A stretch of 64,000 bases of DNA from Planctomycetia bacterium (GTDB lineage: Bacteria > Planctomycetota > GCA-002687715), in NCBI GenBank assembly GCA_005790545.1, contig SXUL01000115.1:27906-91905 (forward strand), in the 5' to 3' direction. The first letter of the stretch is position 1. The number at the start of each line of letters is the position of its first letter. The position numbers were made by a program, and so were the translations under genes. The notes beneath the pieces are model-generated. The model was not told where the DNA came from. It searched no databases and saw only the letters and a list, made by a program, of their open reading frames with translations. Shown one piece after another: positions 9,576 to 19,159 of this stretch.

Positions 9576-11657
9576 ATGTCTGAACGTCCTACGCAAACAC
9601 CTCCTGGCGGAGCCGCTCCCAAGGGCTTCTTCGGCCGCAATCCCATCCTGATCATCTTGTTCATCCTCGCGGGTGTGCTGATGCTCAACATCATCCTCGG
9701 CCAGGGCGGCGAGGCGGCCATCGACTACAGCACGTTCTGGAGCGAAGCCTCGCGCCTGCCCGTGGTGCGCGAGCAGGTCTATGAACCGACCAAGCCCTCG
9801 TTGCTGAACGAGGCCGAGCTTGCGGCCAATGCCCGCAAGGCCTTCCGGAAAATGGTGGTGCGGCCCACGGACATCCATGGCGAAGTGCTCTGGGAGCGTG
9901 TGAAGGAGAAGTCGGGCTTCGAGAAATTCGAAAGCTACGTGCGCCAGGACTACTTGCCATTCATCACGGAGACTCCGGGCGTCAGCGACGATCTCATCCG
10001 CGACCTCCGCGCCCGCGGCATTGAATTCAAGGTGGAGAAGCCGACCGACTGGACCGGCATCTGGCTCTGGGTGCTGCCGCTGGTCTTCTTCATCTTCATC
10101 ATGAGCATGATGGTGCGTTCCTCGCGCATGACCGGCGAGAACGTGCTCTCCTTCGGGCGCTCGAAGGCGAAGATCGTGGGCGAGGACAAGACCGGCGTCA
10201 CCTTCGCGGATGTCGCTGGCGCCGATGAGGCCAAGGAAGAACTGAGCGAGATCGTCGATTTCCTGAAGGAGCCCGAACGCTTCACGGCTCTTGGCGGCAA
10301 GATCCCGAAGGGCGTGCTGCTCATGGGCCCGCCTGGTTGCGGCAAGACACTGCTCGCACGCGCTGTTGCCGGCGAGGCTGGCGTCGCCTTCTTCAGTATC
10401 AGTGGCTCTGACTTCGTGGAGATGTTCGTGGGCGTGGGTGCCGCACGCGTGCGCGATCTGTTCAACACCGCCAAGCAGAAGTCGCCCTGCATCATCTTCG
10501 TGGATGAAATTGACGCCGTCGGTCGCCATCGCGGCGCAGGCCTCGGCGGTGGACACGACGAACGCGAGCAAACCCTCAATCAGCTCCTCGTGGAGATGGA
10601 CGGCTTCGATGGCCGGAAGCACGTCATCGTGATTGCCGCCACCAATCGCCCGGACATTCTCGATCCTGCGTTGCTGCGCCCTGGCCGCTTCGATCGGCAT
10701 GTGGTTCTCGATGCTCCGGATCTCCGCGGGCGCGAGGCCATTCTGAAAATCCACGCCAAGGGCAAACCCCTTACCGCCGACGTGGATCTCGGCCGTGTCG
10801 CGCGGCGCACGCCGGGTTTCAGCGGTGCTGATCTTTCGAATGTCATGAACGAGGCGGCGCTGCTCGCCGCCCGTCGGCGCCGGAAGGACATCTCGCTACG
10901 CGAAGCCGAAGATGCGGTTGAGCGCGTCATGGCCGGCCCGGAGCGTCGCTCGCGTGTCATCGGCACCAATGAGAAACGGGTGCTCGCGTATCACGAACTC
11001 GGTCACGCCCTCGTGGCGCGCTTCACTCCCAATGCCGACCCTGTGCACAAGGTCAGCATCATTCCCCGCGGACGCGGCGCACTCGGATACACGCTCACCC
11101 TCCCCGACGAGGACCGCTACATCCTCACGCAGGACGACCTGCTTGCACGCGTGAAGGTGACACTCGGCGGCCGCAGCGCAGAGGAAGTGGTCTTCGGCCA
11201 GAAGTCCACCGGTGCAGAGGACGATCTGCAAAAGGTGACCTCCCTCACGCGCTCCATCGTCTGCCGTTGGGGCATGACCGATGCTCTGGGGACTGTGACC
11301 TACCAGAATGCGCCGGGGAATCCGTTCCTCGGGCGCGATATGGGCGGCCGCACCAACGAGTATTCAGAGAGCACTGCCGAGCGCATCGACACAGAGGTGC
11401 GCGTCATCATTGACCGCTGCCACCAGGACGCGCTCGCCATCCTCACCACGAATCGAGTGCTCCTCGACAAGTTGGCCGAGGTCCTCATCGAACACGAGCA
11501 GCTCAATTTCGACGAGTTCGAGGCCGCCGTGCAACAGCACGCCACCATCACACCCCCGCCGCTCCGCCTCGCAGCCGATGGCAAGGGCGCCCTTGATCGC
11601 AGTGCTCCTGCGCCAACTCCCGCTCCTGAATCTCCAGCCGCGCTGCCCGACGCCTGA
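9576..11657 (+). CDS. ftsH: ATP-dependent zinc metalloprotease FtsH
   Basis: [58 protein letters not shown] (HExGH). Confidence 0.97.
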   Translation: MSERPTQTPPGGAAPKGFFGRNPILIILFILAGVLMLNIILGQGGEAAIDYSTFWSEASRLPVVREQVYEPTKPSLLNEAELAANARKAFRKMVVRPTDIHGEVLWERVKEKSGFEKFESYVRQDYLPFITETPGVSDDLIRDLRARGIEFKVEKPTDWTGIWLWVLPLVFFIFIMSMMVRSSRMTGENVLSFGRSKAKIVGEDKTGVTFADVAGADEAKEELSEIVDFLKEPERFTALGGKIPKGVLLMGPPGCGKTLLARAVAGEAGVAFFSISGSDFVEMFVGVGAARVRDLFNTAKQKSPCIIFVDEIDAVGRHRGAGLGGGHDEREQTLNQLLVEMDGFDGRKHVIVIAATNRPDILDPALLRPGRFDRHVVLDAPDLRGREAILKIHAKGKPLTADVDLGRVARRTPGFSGADLSNVMNEAALLAARRRRKDISLREAEDAVERVMAGPERRSRVIGTNEKRVLAYHELGHALVARFTPNADPVHKVSIIPRGRGALGYTLTLPDEDRYILTQDDLLARVKVTLGGRSAEEVVFGQKSTGAEDDLQKVTSLTRSIVCRWGMTDALGTVTYQNAPGNPFLGRDMGGRTNEYSESTAERIDTEVRVIIDRCHQDALAILTTNRVLLDKLAEVLIEHEQLNFDEFEAAVQQHATITPPPLRLAADGKGALDRSAPAPTPAPESPAALPDA

Positions 11658-11711
11658 TGCGTACGGAAGCGCCGACTCAGAGCGGGGGGCCGCGTGTGCA
11701 CCTCGTTCGGT

Positions 11712-13141
11712 TCATGAATCACTGCGTGACGCAACTGATGTATAACGCATTAGCAGCCCGTTGAACAATGGAGGTTGCGTAGCCCACGCGACCTGACTGT
11801 GCGAAGCGCTACCGTCGCTCTCTTGGGTATGACATCCGCGTGATTTTCGAGCGACCGAGCGCCAGGTGGGTTTCCAGAAACGAATGAGCGCGAGCACAGC
11901 GCACCAAATGGCCGCCCACGTGGCGGCAAACCCCCGCGGGGTGCCGAAACCGCAGAGCTTCCTCATCTCCAAGCCCAAGTTGAAGGCGCTCACCTGCACC
12001 AAGTACCGCTTCTCATTGTTCTCTCGTCCACGCAGATGCGTCCGCCTCAACCCTCCCGTTTCCAGCACGTGTGCAAGCGATACCTCCACCGCTCGCCTCT
12101 CTTCCGCAAGAGCCGCTTCCCCGTAGTCAATCCGGACCCGTTTCCGATTCCTCTGCATCGCCCTGCGCGGGAGGTCGCTCTTGTCCTTCCACCGACGCCT
12201 TCCCCGCGTGCGCAGCTCGGACACACATGTCTTCGGTTCCGCCACTGCGCACCCCGCAATCACCGCCTCGGAGTGGTAGCCCTTGTCCGCCACAATCGTC
12301 AGATCCTGCGCTGGCATGGCGACGTGCTCAAGGTTTTCAAGCGCGAGCACCAGTGTGCCTGTCGAAGTGTCGCGATCGCTGCGGGCCGCCGCATTGATCG
12401 TCGCGGCCACGATCGCACCACTCTCGATATCGACTGCATGCTCCGGCTTGTACGCCAGATGGGTGCGCCGGTCCTTCGTTCGCGTGATCTTCGCTGCGGG
12501 ATCCGTTACTGAAGTCCAGTCCGCATTCGAAGTCCTGCGGCCTTCACGGTTCTTGTCGAATGACACCTGCGTCGCACGATCTGGAGCTTGCTCTCCAGCC
12601 GACTTCGCAAGCCCTTCCACGTAGCTCGCGTAACTCTCATTGGTGTCTTTCCGCACAATCGACCGCCTCGCTGCAGTCGCATCCATCTCGAAGCGTCCAG
12701 TGCCAGCACCCGCGCCTGCAGAAGCCCTGCGTCCTTCAGAATCTCCAGCACGAGCTTGTTCACCGCGTCAAACACATCCAGCGGAATCCGCTTCCTCATG
12801 ACCGATCGCGAACTGTGATCCGGCGCTGCATCAGCCACCCCAAGTCCAAGAAACGCCTTCCTCGACAGCGAGTCCTCGCAGCGCCAGGCAAGACCACGCT
12901 CCGAGCAGATGTCCTCAAAGTACCAGATCATCAGCATGCGGAAGTAGCGGCCAGGAGGAATCGAAGGGCGACCAGATGACTTTGCGTAGTAAAGCCTGCA
13001 AAGAGCCGCCACGCGCTCATCAAAGTCATGCTGCGCGAGAAGGGCGTTCAGCTTCTTGAAGAAGGGATGCCCCGGAGTCTTGATCGCACCCGAAACGATC
13101 CAAAACTCTCCCTGCTCCGGCTCCATGTGTCCCATCGACAC
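11712..13141 (-). pseudogene. IS1182-like transposase split by a 1-nt frameshift near 12687-12690
   Basis: N-terminal ORF (12506-13141) with DUF772-like region ends in frame at ALDAS; C-terminal ORF (11712-12686) resumes at MDATAARRSIVRKDTNESY with DKGYHSEA and RENNEKRY motifs. Confidence 0.85.
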
Positions 13142-13233
13142 TACGTCTTCTCCTTAGTCAGGTGGTCGATGACTCAACGCGTGGGTGAGTGAATTGGTTC
13201 ACTGAGCGACGCGCGTTTTTCAACGGGCTGCTA
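11751..13233. mobile_element. IS1182-like insertion sequence
   Basis: Terminal inverted repeats TAGCAGCCCGTTGAA (11751-11765) and TTCAACGGGCTGCTA (13219-13233) around a DDE transposase; no convincing target-site duplication. Confidence 0.85.
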
Positions 13234-13238
13234 GCGCT

Positions 13239-14063
13239 TCAGTGCCAGCGGCCGGTGAAATCGCGGCGAACGGGGCCGGTGAGGAGGACTTCTGCGTGTT
13301 CGGATGGCCACGCGACTTCGAGCATGCCGCCCTGCAATTCTACTGAGGCATTGCGCTCAGTGCGCCCCGTGAGCACTCCGGCAATCACACTCGCACACGC
13401 GCCGCTGCCGCAAGCTTTCGTTTCGCCGACACCGCGCTCAAAGGTGCGCTGGCGCAACTGGGTGCGCGAGAGCACTTCAACAAACTCGACATTGGTGCGC
13501 TGTGGGAAGCGCGGATCGCGTTCGATGAGCGCGCCGAGTCTTTGCACGTCCGCTGTATTCACATCCGGCACGAACAGGACGCAATGCGGATTGCCGAGAC
13601 TGAGCGCTGTGATGCGCAGTGATTCCCCGCCGATGGCCATGGGCTCGTCGATCGCTCGCCCCGCGGGACCGACCATGGGCACCAATCCTCGTTCAAGGCG
13701 CGCAAGGCCCATACTCACGCGCACACGCGCTATTGCGCCGTTGTCTTCAAGCACCGCGCATGTCCGCGCCTCTCCGCCTGACTGGATGCGCAGCGTGCGT
13801 CGTTGCAACCGTTGCGCGACCAGCATGGCCGCACAGCGCAGGGCGTTGCCGCAGGTTGCAGACTCCGTGCCATCCGGGTTCACGAAGACCATACGGGCGT
13901 CGGCATCGTCGCTGTCGAGGAGGAGCATGAGCCCGTCAGCGCCGATGCCACGTTCACGATCACAGATGGCGCGTGCAAGGCGCGATGCGTCCTCAAGCCA
14001 GCGCGCGCCCTCAAGGACGCACACGAAATCGTTGCCGCAGCCTTCGACCTTGACGAAGTCCAT
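13239..14063 (-). CDS. dapF: Diaminopimelate epimerase
   Basis: MDFVKVEGCGNDFVCV, ATCGNALRCAA, ACGSGACAS (both catalytic Cys). Confidence 0.96.
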   Translation of the reverse strand: MDFVKVEGCGNDFVCVLEGARWLEDASRLARAICDRERGIGADGLMLLLDSDDADARMVFVNPDGTESATCGNALRCAAMLVAQRLQRRTLRIQSGGEARTCAVLEDNGAIARVRVSMGLARLERGLVPMVGPAGRAIDEPMAIGGESLRITALSLGNPHCVLFVPDVNTADVQRLGALIERDPRFPQRTNVEFVEVLSRTQLRQRTFERGVGETKACGSGACASVIAGVLTGRTERNASVELQGGMLEVAWPSEHAEVLLTGPVRRDFTGRWH

Positions 14064-14097
14064 GCCGCGATCATAAGTGCGCGGCGCTGCGCGCTCG

Positions 14098-14427
14098 TCA
14101 GCGCAGGGCGCCCGCGCTGATCACAAGTGGCCGTTCGGATGGCGCGAAGTGCACGGGGATGGCATGGCCAAGGTGGCCGACCCGGGCGAAGCTCCACTCC
14201 GCGTCGCATTGCGCGGTTGGCTGCGGTGTGACAGGCACTGCGACCAGCGCTCCGGAGCAGCCCGGAACTTCCTGGAGCATCACCGGCGCATCACCACACT
14301 CGAACGTATCCGCAGGCCAGACGATCCGATCCGCATCCGCTTCAGCAACGCGGCCCGGCCGTGGAACGGCCATGAGCGCCATCACGGCGAGAAAGGCGAC
14401 GCCAAGGAGAATCGTGGGTGTGCGCAT
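14098..14427 (-). CDS. Small secreted hypothetical protein
   Basis: 109-aa ORF with signal peptide MRTPTILLGVAFLAVMALMAVPRPG. Confidence 0.55.
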   Translation of the reverse strand: MRTPTILLGVAFLAVMALMAVPRPGRVAEADADRIVWPADTFECGDAPVMLQEVPGCSGALVAVPVTPQPTAQCDAEWSFARVGHLGHAIPVHFAPSERPLVISAGALR

Positions 14428-14640
14428 GGGGCATGTGTGGCCGCGAGGCCATGCCTTCCGCCTATCGGCGGCTCCGGGAGACGGGCTTGAAGCCGGGGCG
14501 TTGCCGACGTGGTTCCGTCGCGAATTGCGACACTTTGGAGGCTATGCCGGCCCAGCAAGACGAAGTCCCGCGGCAGCGGCGCGTGCGTGGGTGTGGTTGC
14601 TGGCGCGCTCACCGGCTGGCCCGTGAAGCCGACACGCGGA

Positions 14641-16277
14641 TCAGAACGTGTAACTCGAGACGTCCGAGTCGGCCACCATCGTCGTCGTGGCGGGGTTGAG
14701 CGCGATACTGACGCCGTGCAGCGTGATGCCGCTCAGTGCTGCCGGGGGCACGGGAACCGTGGCTGTTGCCTCGCCGCTCGCGCCCAGCGCACCGAATGCG
14801 ATGGGCAGTCCGACCGTCGCGAGGTTCATCCAAGCAATCAAGTCGGTCTGCGAAATGTGCAGGCCATGCCAGAGTCCCCCACCTGGCGCCGACGTATTGA
14901 GCGGATCCAGGCTGAATGCGTTGAAGTAATAGTAAGTGCCACCGAGGGCGCTTACCTCGGTGTTGCGTGGAATGGTGAATCCGACAGCACCAGCGCCAAA
15001 GGGCGAAATCAATAACCTGTAGCTGTTGCCGTTGGAATTGAGATTGAGACACGGGATGAATTGCGGGCTGTGCCGATCAACGCTGTTCCCGAGGCCCAAT
15101 TGACTATTGCCATTGCGGCCCCAGACCATCACGGTGCCAAGAGAGAGCAACGCCATGGAGTGCTCCTTGCCCGCTGCGACGGCCACAACGCCTGCAAGGC
15201 TCGGTATGGGCTGGGGCGCCGTTTGATGGACCGTGTTCCCGAGCCCGAGCTGGCCGTGACTGTTCCTCCCCCACGCCTTGACGGTGCCGTCCAAGAGCAG
15301 TGCCAAGGAATACTCTTCACCGGCTGCGATCGCCGCGGCACCCGTCAGCCCGGGGACAAGCTGTGGCGTCGACTGATTGCTCGTGTTTCCGAGCCCGAGC
15401 TGTCCGTGGCCGTTTTTCCCCACGCCTTCACCGTGCCGTCCACAAGCAGCGCGAGAGAATGCTCTTTGCCAGCCGCGAGGGTCATGACTCCGGCGAGGCC
15501 GGGGACAAGTTGCGGGGACAGTTGATCATTCGTGTTTCCAAGCCCGAGTTGGCCGTGGCCGTTATTGCCCCACGCCTTCACGCTGCCGTCCGTGAGCACC
15601 GCCAGAGAGTGCACCTTCCCCGCCGCGAGGCCGGCGACTCCCGCCAGCACCAGGTTTTGCTGTGGTGTCAACTGGTCATACGTGTTGCCGAGGCCGAGTT
15701 GACCTTCGCCGTTCTTCCCCCACACCTTCACGCTGCCGTCCGTGAGTAACGCCAAGGAGTGCTCCTTGCCAGCCGCGAGGGCCGTGACTCCTGCAAGCGC
15801 GGGGATGAGTTGCGGTGAGTTCTGCTCAAACGTGTTGCCGAGGCCGAGTTGACCATCGCCATTCTTTCCCCACGCCTTGACGGTGCCGTCAGCAAGCAGC
15901 GCCAACGTGTGTTCCTTGCCCGTGACAAGACCTGCGACTCCTGCAAGCGCGGTGATGACTTGCGGCGTGTTCTGATCAACGGTGTGTCCGAGGCCGAGTT
16001 GTCCGGCGGAGTTTCTTCCCCACGCATTCGCGGAGCCGTCAGCACATTGCGCCAGAGAGTGCTTTTCGCTGGCGGCGAGCGGCCCCGTCCAGCCAGAAGG
16101 CAACGCAGGCGAGGCCGCGGCCGCCGCTGGCAAAGGCGTCACAGCAGCCGCCGCTTGCGCGGCGAGTGCCTCGACCTGACCCGCAGCGGGGCTTGCGTCT
16201 GTGCGGGTGCTCATGAAAGGCACGCCCATGACGAGCAGGATCACGAGAAAAGAGATGGCGATAGCGAGTGTGCGCAT
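14641..16277 (-). pseudogene. Exported RCC1-like repeat protein in two frames (15345-16277 and 14641-15423); pseudogene, sequencing error or -1 programmed frameshift
   Basis: Signal peptide MRTLAIAISFLVILLVMGVPF; seven ~50-aa KEHSLALLxDGTVKAWGKNGxGQLGLGNTxxQxxPQLxPxLAGVxxLAAG repeats; unit 5 crosses the frame change. Confidence 0.85.
15060..16090 (-). repeat. Seven in-frame ~150-bp tandem units coding RCC1-like repeats
   Basis: Manual alignment of the translated repeats. Confidence 0.85.
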
Positions 16278-16343
16278 AATGCATGCACGAACCAGCGGGT
16301 CTGTGCTTCCTGCCTATCGATGGCCTGTGAGATGCGCTTGAAT

Positions 16344-17738
16344 TCAGATCGTTACTGACGTGCCTTCGTGAGGAACTGCGACACCTTTGAAGCCGCGTTC
16401 CCGAAGAAGCTGACCGAAGGCAAGACTCGATGCGGGCTCGCCGTGCACAACAAACACATGCGACGCGGCGCTCTTGATGGGAGTCAGCGCATCCAGAAGT
16501 TCCAATTGGTCCGCGTGAGCCGAGAGTCCGCGGATGCGCACGACCTCCGCACGCACGTGCACAGGATCGCCGAAGATGAAAACCGGGTTCTGGCCATCCT
16601 CGAGGCGGCGCCCGAGTGTGTACGGCGCCTGAAAACCGCTGAAGGCCACGATGTGCTCGGGTTCCGTGAGCAGATGGCTCAAGTGATGCAGCACGCGGCC
16701 TGATTCGCACATGCCCGAGCCCGCGAGAATCACGGCGCTGCCGCGATACGCGTTGATGCCCTTCGACGCCTCCACCGTTTCGGTGTAGTAGACGTGGTCG
16801 GTCTTCAGAAGCGCCAGCGAACCGCGCACGCGCTTCAGCGCTGCCGCATCGAATTCTCCCGGATGCTCTTCCATGATCCGTGTGGCCTTGATGCCGAGAG
16901 GCGAATCCACGAACACCGGAACGCGCGGAATCAAGCCCTTCTCCATCCCCTCGTTGAGTGACCAGAGCAGATTCTGCGTGCGGCCCACGCTGAAAGCCGG
17001 AATGAGGAGTTTGCCTCCGCGCCCTGCGGCGCGTCGCACGGCGGAGCAGAGTTCCTCGCACGGCCGCACCGCGTCTTCGGGCCGATGCTCATGCACCCGA
17101 TCGCCGTAGGTGCTTTCGGTCAGCACGACATCCGCGGGCGGCAATGCCTCCGGATCACGCAAAACAGGAGTTCCGCGGCGTCCGTAATCACCGGTGAACG
17201 TGAGATGGACCTTCCCTCCGTCTGGCTCCACGATTTCGAGTTGCACGGAGCTGGAACCGAGAATATGTCCCGCATCGTGGAACTGCGCGCTGACACCTCC
17301 GGTCACCGGAAACCAGCGGCCGCGAGCCTGACCGACGAAGTGCCCTGCCACGCCTTCGGCATCACTCTCCGTGTAGAGCGGTTCGCGCGCGGACCGGCCC
17401 CGCTTCTTCAACTGAGCATTGTCTCGCGCCTGAATGGCGGCGCCATCCGCGAGCAACAATGCGGTGAGCGGCACCGTCGGACGCGACATGTACACCGGTC
17501 CTGTGAAGCCCTGTCGATAGAGGATGGGCAGCGCACCCGAGTGATCGATGTGCGCATGCGAAAGCACGATGGCATCCACGGAGCGCGCATCCAGCCGCGG
17601 TTGGGAGTTCCGCAGCCACGCCTCGTCGCGCCGGCCTTGGAACAAACCACAATCGAGCAGCACGCGCGTGCGGCCGGTTTCGATCAGATGCATCGAGCCT
17701 GTCACGCCGCCCGCTGCACCCAGAAATGTGATGCGCAT
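16344..17738 (-). CDS. MBL-fold beta-CASP RNA-processing exonuclease (YSH1/CPSF-like)
   Basis: MRITFLGAAGGVTGSMHLIETGRTRVLLDCGLFQG, SHAHIDHSG, GMCESGRVLHHLSHLL, SAHADQLELL. Confidence 0.95.
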   Translation of the reverse strand: MRITFLGAAGGVTGSMHLIETGRTRVLLDCGLFQGRRDEAWLRNSQPRLDARSVDAIVLSHAHIDHSGALPILYRQGFTGPVYMSRPTVPLTALLLADGAAIQARDNAQLKKRGRSAREPLYTESDAEGVAGHFVGQARGRWFPVTGGVSAQFHDAGHILGSSSVQLEIVEPDGGKVHLTFTGDYGRRGTPVLRDPEALPPADVVLTESTYGDRVHEHRPEDAVRPCEELCSAVRRAAGRGGKLLIPAFSVGRTQNLLWSLNEGMEKGLIPRVPVFVDSPLGIKATRIMEEHPGEFDAAALKRVRGSLALLKTDHVYYTETVEASKGINAYRGSAVILAGSGMCESGRVLHHLSHLLTEPEHIVAFSGFQAPYTLGRRLEDGQNPVFIFGDPVHVRAEVVRIRGLSAHADQLELLDALTPIKSAASHVFVVHGEPASSLAFGQLLRERGFKGVAVPHEGTSVTI

Positions 17739-17772
17739 GGCCGCGAGCCTACACGGCGGCTACTCTCAACGC

Positions 17773-18237
17773 ATGAGCACGCTGTCCCTCCAGGATCAAT
17801 TCGCTGCGCAGAGCATCTGTTTCGGTTGCGGGCCTTCCAATGTGAAGGGCTTGCACGTACGGAGTTTTCCTGCCGGAGATGAAGTGGTGTGCCACTGGAC
17901 TCCGGAACCCCATCACCACGCATTCCCCGGCGTGCTGAATGGCGGCATCGTGGGCGCGATCCTCGACTGCCACTGCAACTGGACCGCGTCCTGGCATCTG
18001 ATGCAGCGGGATCATCTTGCCGCGCCGCCGTGCACCGTCACTGCCGACTACTCAGTCACGTTGAAGCGCCCGACCCCCGTGGATGTCGCGCTCGAAATCC
18101 GCGCGCGCGCCGTGTCGAGTGAAGGGCCGAAGGTCCTTGTCGAAGGCACGCTCACTGCCAAGGGCAAGGTCACGGCCACCTTCCGCGGCACCTTCGTCGC
18201 CGTCACTGAAGGCCACCCCGCCTGGCATCGCTGGTGA
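17773..18237 (+). CDS. PaaI-family (hotdog) thioesterase
   Basis: CFGCGPSNVKGLHVR...HHAFPGVLNGGIVGAILDCHCNWTA; start MSTLSLQDQF. Confidence 0.85.
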   Translation: MSTLSLQDQFAAQSICFGCGPSNVKGLHVRSFPAGDEVVCHWTPEPHHHAFPGVLNGGIVGAILDCHCNWTASWHLMQRDHLAAPPCTVTADYSVTLKRPTPVDVALEIRARAVSSEGPKVLVEGTLTAKGKVTATFRGTFVAVTEGHPAWHRW

Positions 18238-18319
18238 CACCCGACGCATGCAAACAACGCGTCGCAGGCTCTCAAGGGACGCTCGGCGCAAGCCTCTGAA
18301 CCTGTGCCTTGCCGGCACT

Positions 18320-19159
18320 TCATCCAGGGAGGGATATTCCAAGGCCGCGCGCAAGTTCGCGCACCGTCGCGGGGGCGTGGCCTGCGTAATGATTGTTGGC
18401 GAAGACGAAGGTGGTGGCGACGCGCTCCGAGAGCTTGGCAAGGAGATCCGCCCAGCGCGCGATTTCCGCGCTCCGGTCGATGACCGTCTCCGCGAAGGTG
18501 GTTGTCAGCGCGTCCACCGCCTGACGGTTTCCGATGAGGCGGGCGTAGAGGAAGTCCGTGGTGACCACATCGAAGCGCTCCGCCAACTCCGCCGGATGTG
18601 GCATATATGAGACTTCGCTCAGCGTGAGCGCGGTGCGGTGCTGGCTCAAAATCTCGAGCAGTGGCTCGTCAATCCAGCGCGCGTTGCGGATTTCCACCGC
18701 GTAGCGGAAATCCGGGGATAGCCCCCCGAGAAATGTGTCAAGCCGCTCGAGAAATGGCTTCGGCCCCGTGAAGGCCGTGCGATTGAAGTACGGGAATTGA
18801 AGCAGCAACGGGCCGGCGCGTGGCCCGAGCGCACGCATGCGCGCAAGGAAGAGACTGGTGGGCGCCGCGGTGTGCTCCGGCACCAGCACCTTGGCGCCAT
18901 CTGGCTTCGCCTCTTGGCCACCATGAACAATGTCCCGCGGAAACTTGGCTGCAATGATGAAGTTCTCGGGCGTGCGCTCGGCCCAGCCCTGAACCAATTG
19001 CGCTGAGGGCAGGTGGTACCACGTGGTATCCGCTTCCACCGCAGGAAAGCGCGTCGCGTAATGACGGATCTGCTCCCGCGCCGCCAGACCTTCGGGATAG
19101 AAGGTGCCCGTCCAACCCTGTGCGCTCCACGAGGAGGTGCCGAGCAGGATGCGGACCAT
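18320..19159 (-). CDS. DUF72 (YecE-like) domain protein
   Basis: GTSSWSAQGWTGTFYPEG...FPAVEADTTWYHLPS; RYAVEIRNARW; FVFANNHYAGHAP. Confidence 0.93.
   Translation of the reverse strand: MVRILLGTSSWSAQGWTGTFYPEGLAAREQIRHYATRFPAVEADTTWYHLPSAQLVQGWAERTPENFIIAAKFPRDIVHGGQEAKPDGAKVLVPEHTAAPTSLFLARMRALGPRAGPLLLQFPYFNRTAFTGPKPFLERLDTFLGGLSPDFRYAVEIRNARWIDEPLLEILSQHRTALTLSEVSYMPHPAELAERFDVVTTDFLYARLIGNRQAVDALTTTFAETVIDRSAEIARWADLLAKLSERVATTFVFANNHYAGHAPATVRELARGLGISLPG

Noticed and set aside
11740-11755. Target-site duplication for the IS1182-like element
   Set aside because: Flanks GCAT and GCGC do not match; no convincing duplication could be identified.
15060-16090. Regular ~150-bp repeats as a possible CRISPR or non-coding satellite
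   Set aside because: Units are in-frame coding repeats of an RCC1-like protein; no short-repeat/spacer structure.
19016-19029. GTACCACGTGGTAT palindrome resembling parS
   Set aside because: Two mismatches to the local parS core and encodes the conserved DTTWYHLPS segment of the DUF72 protein; likely coding coincidence.
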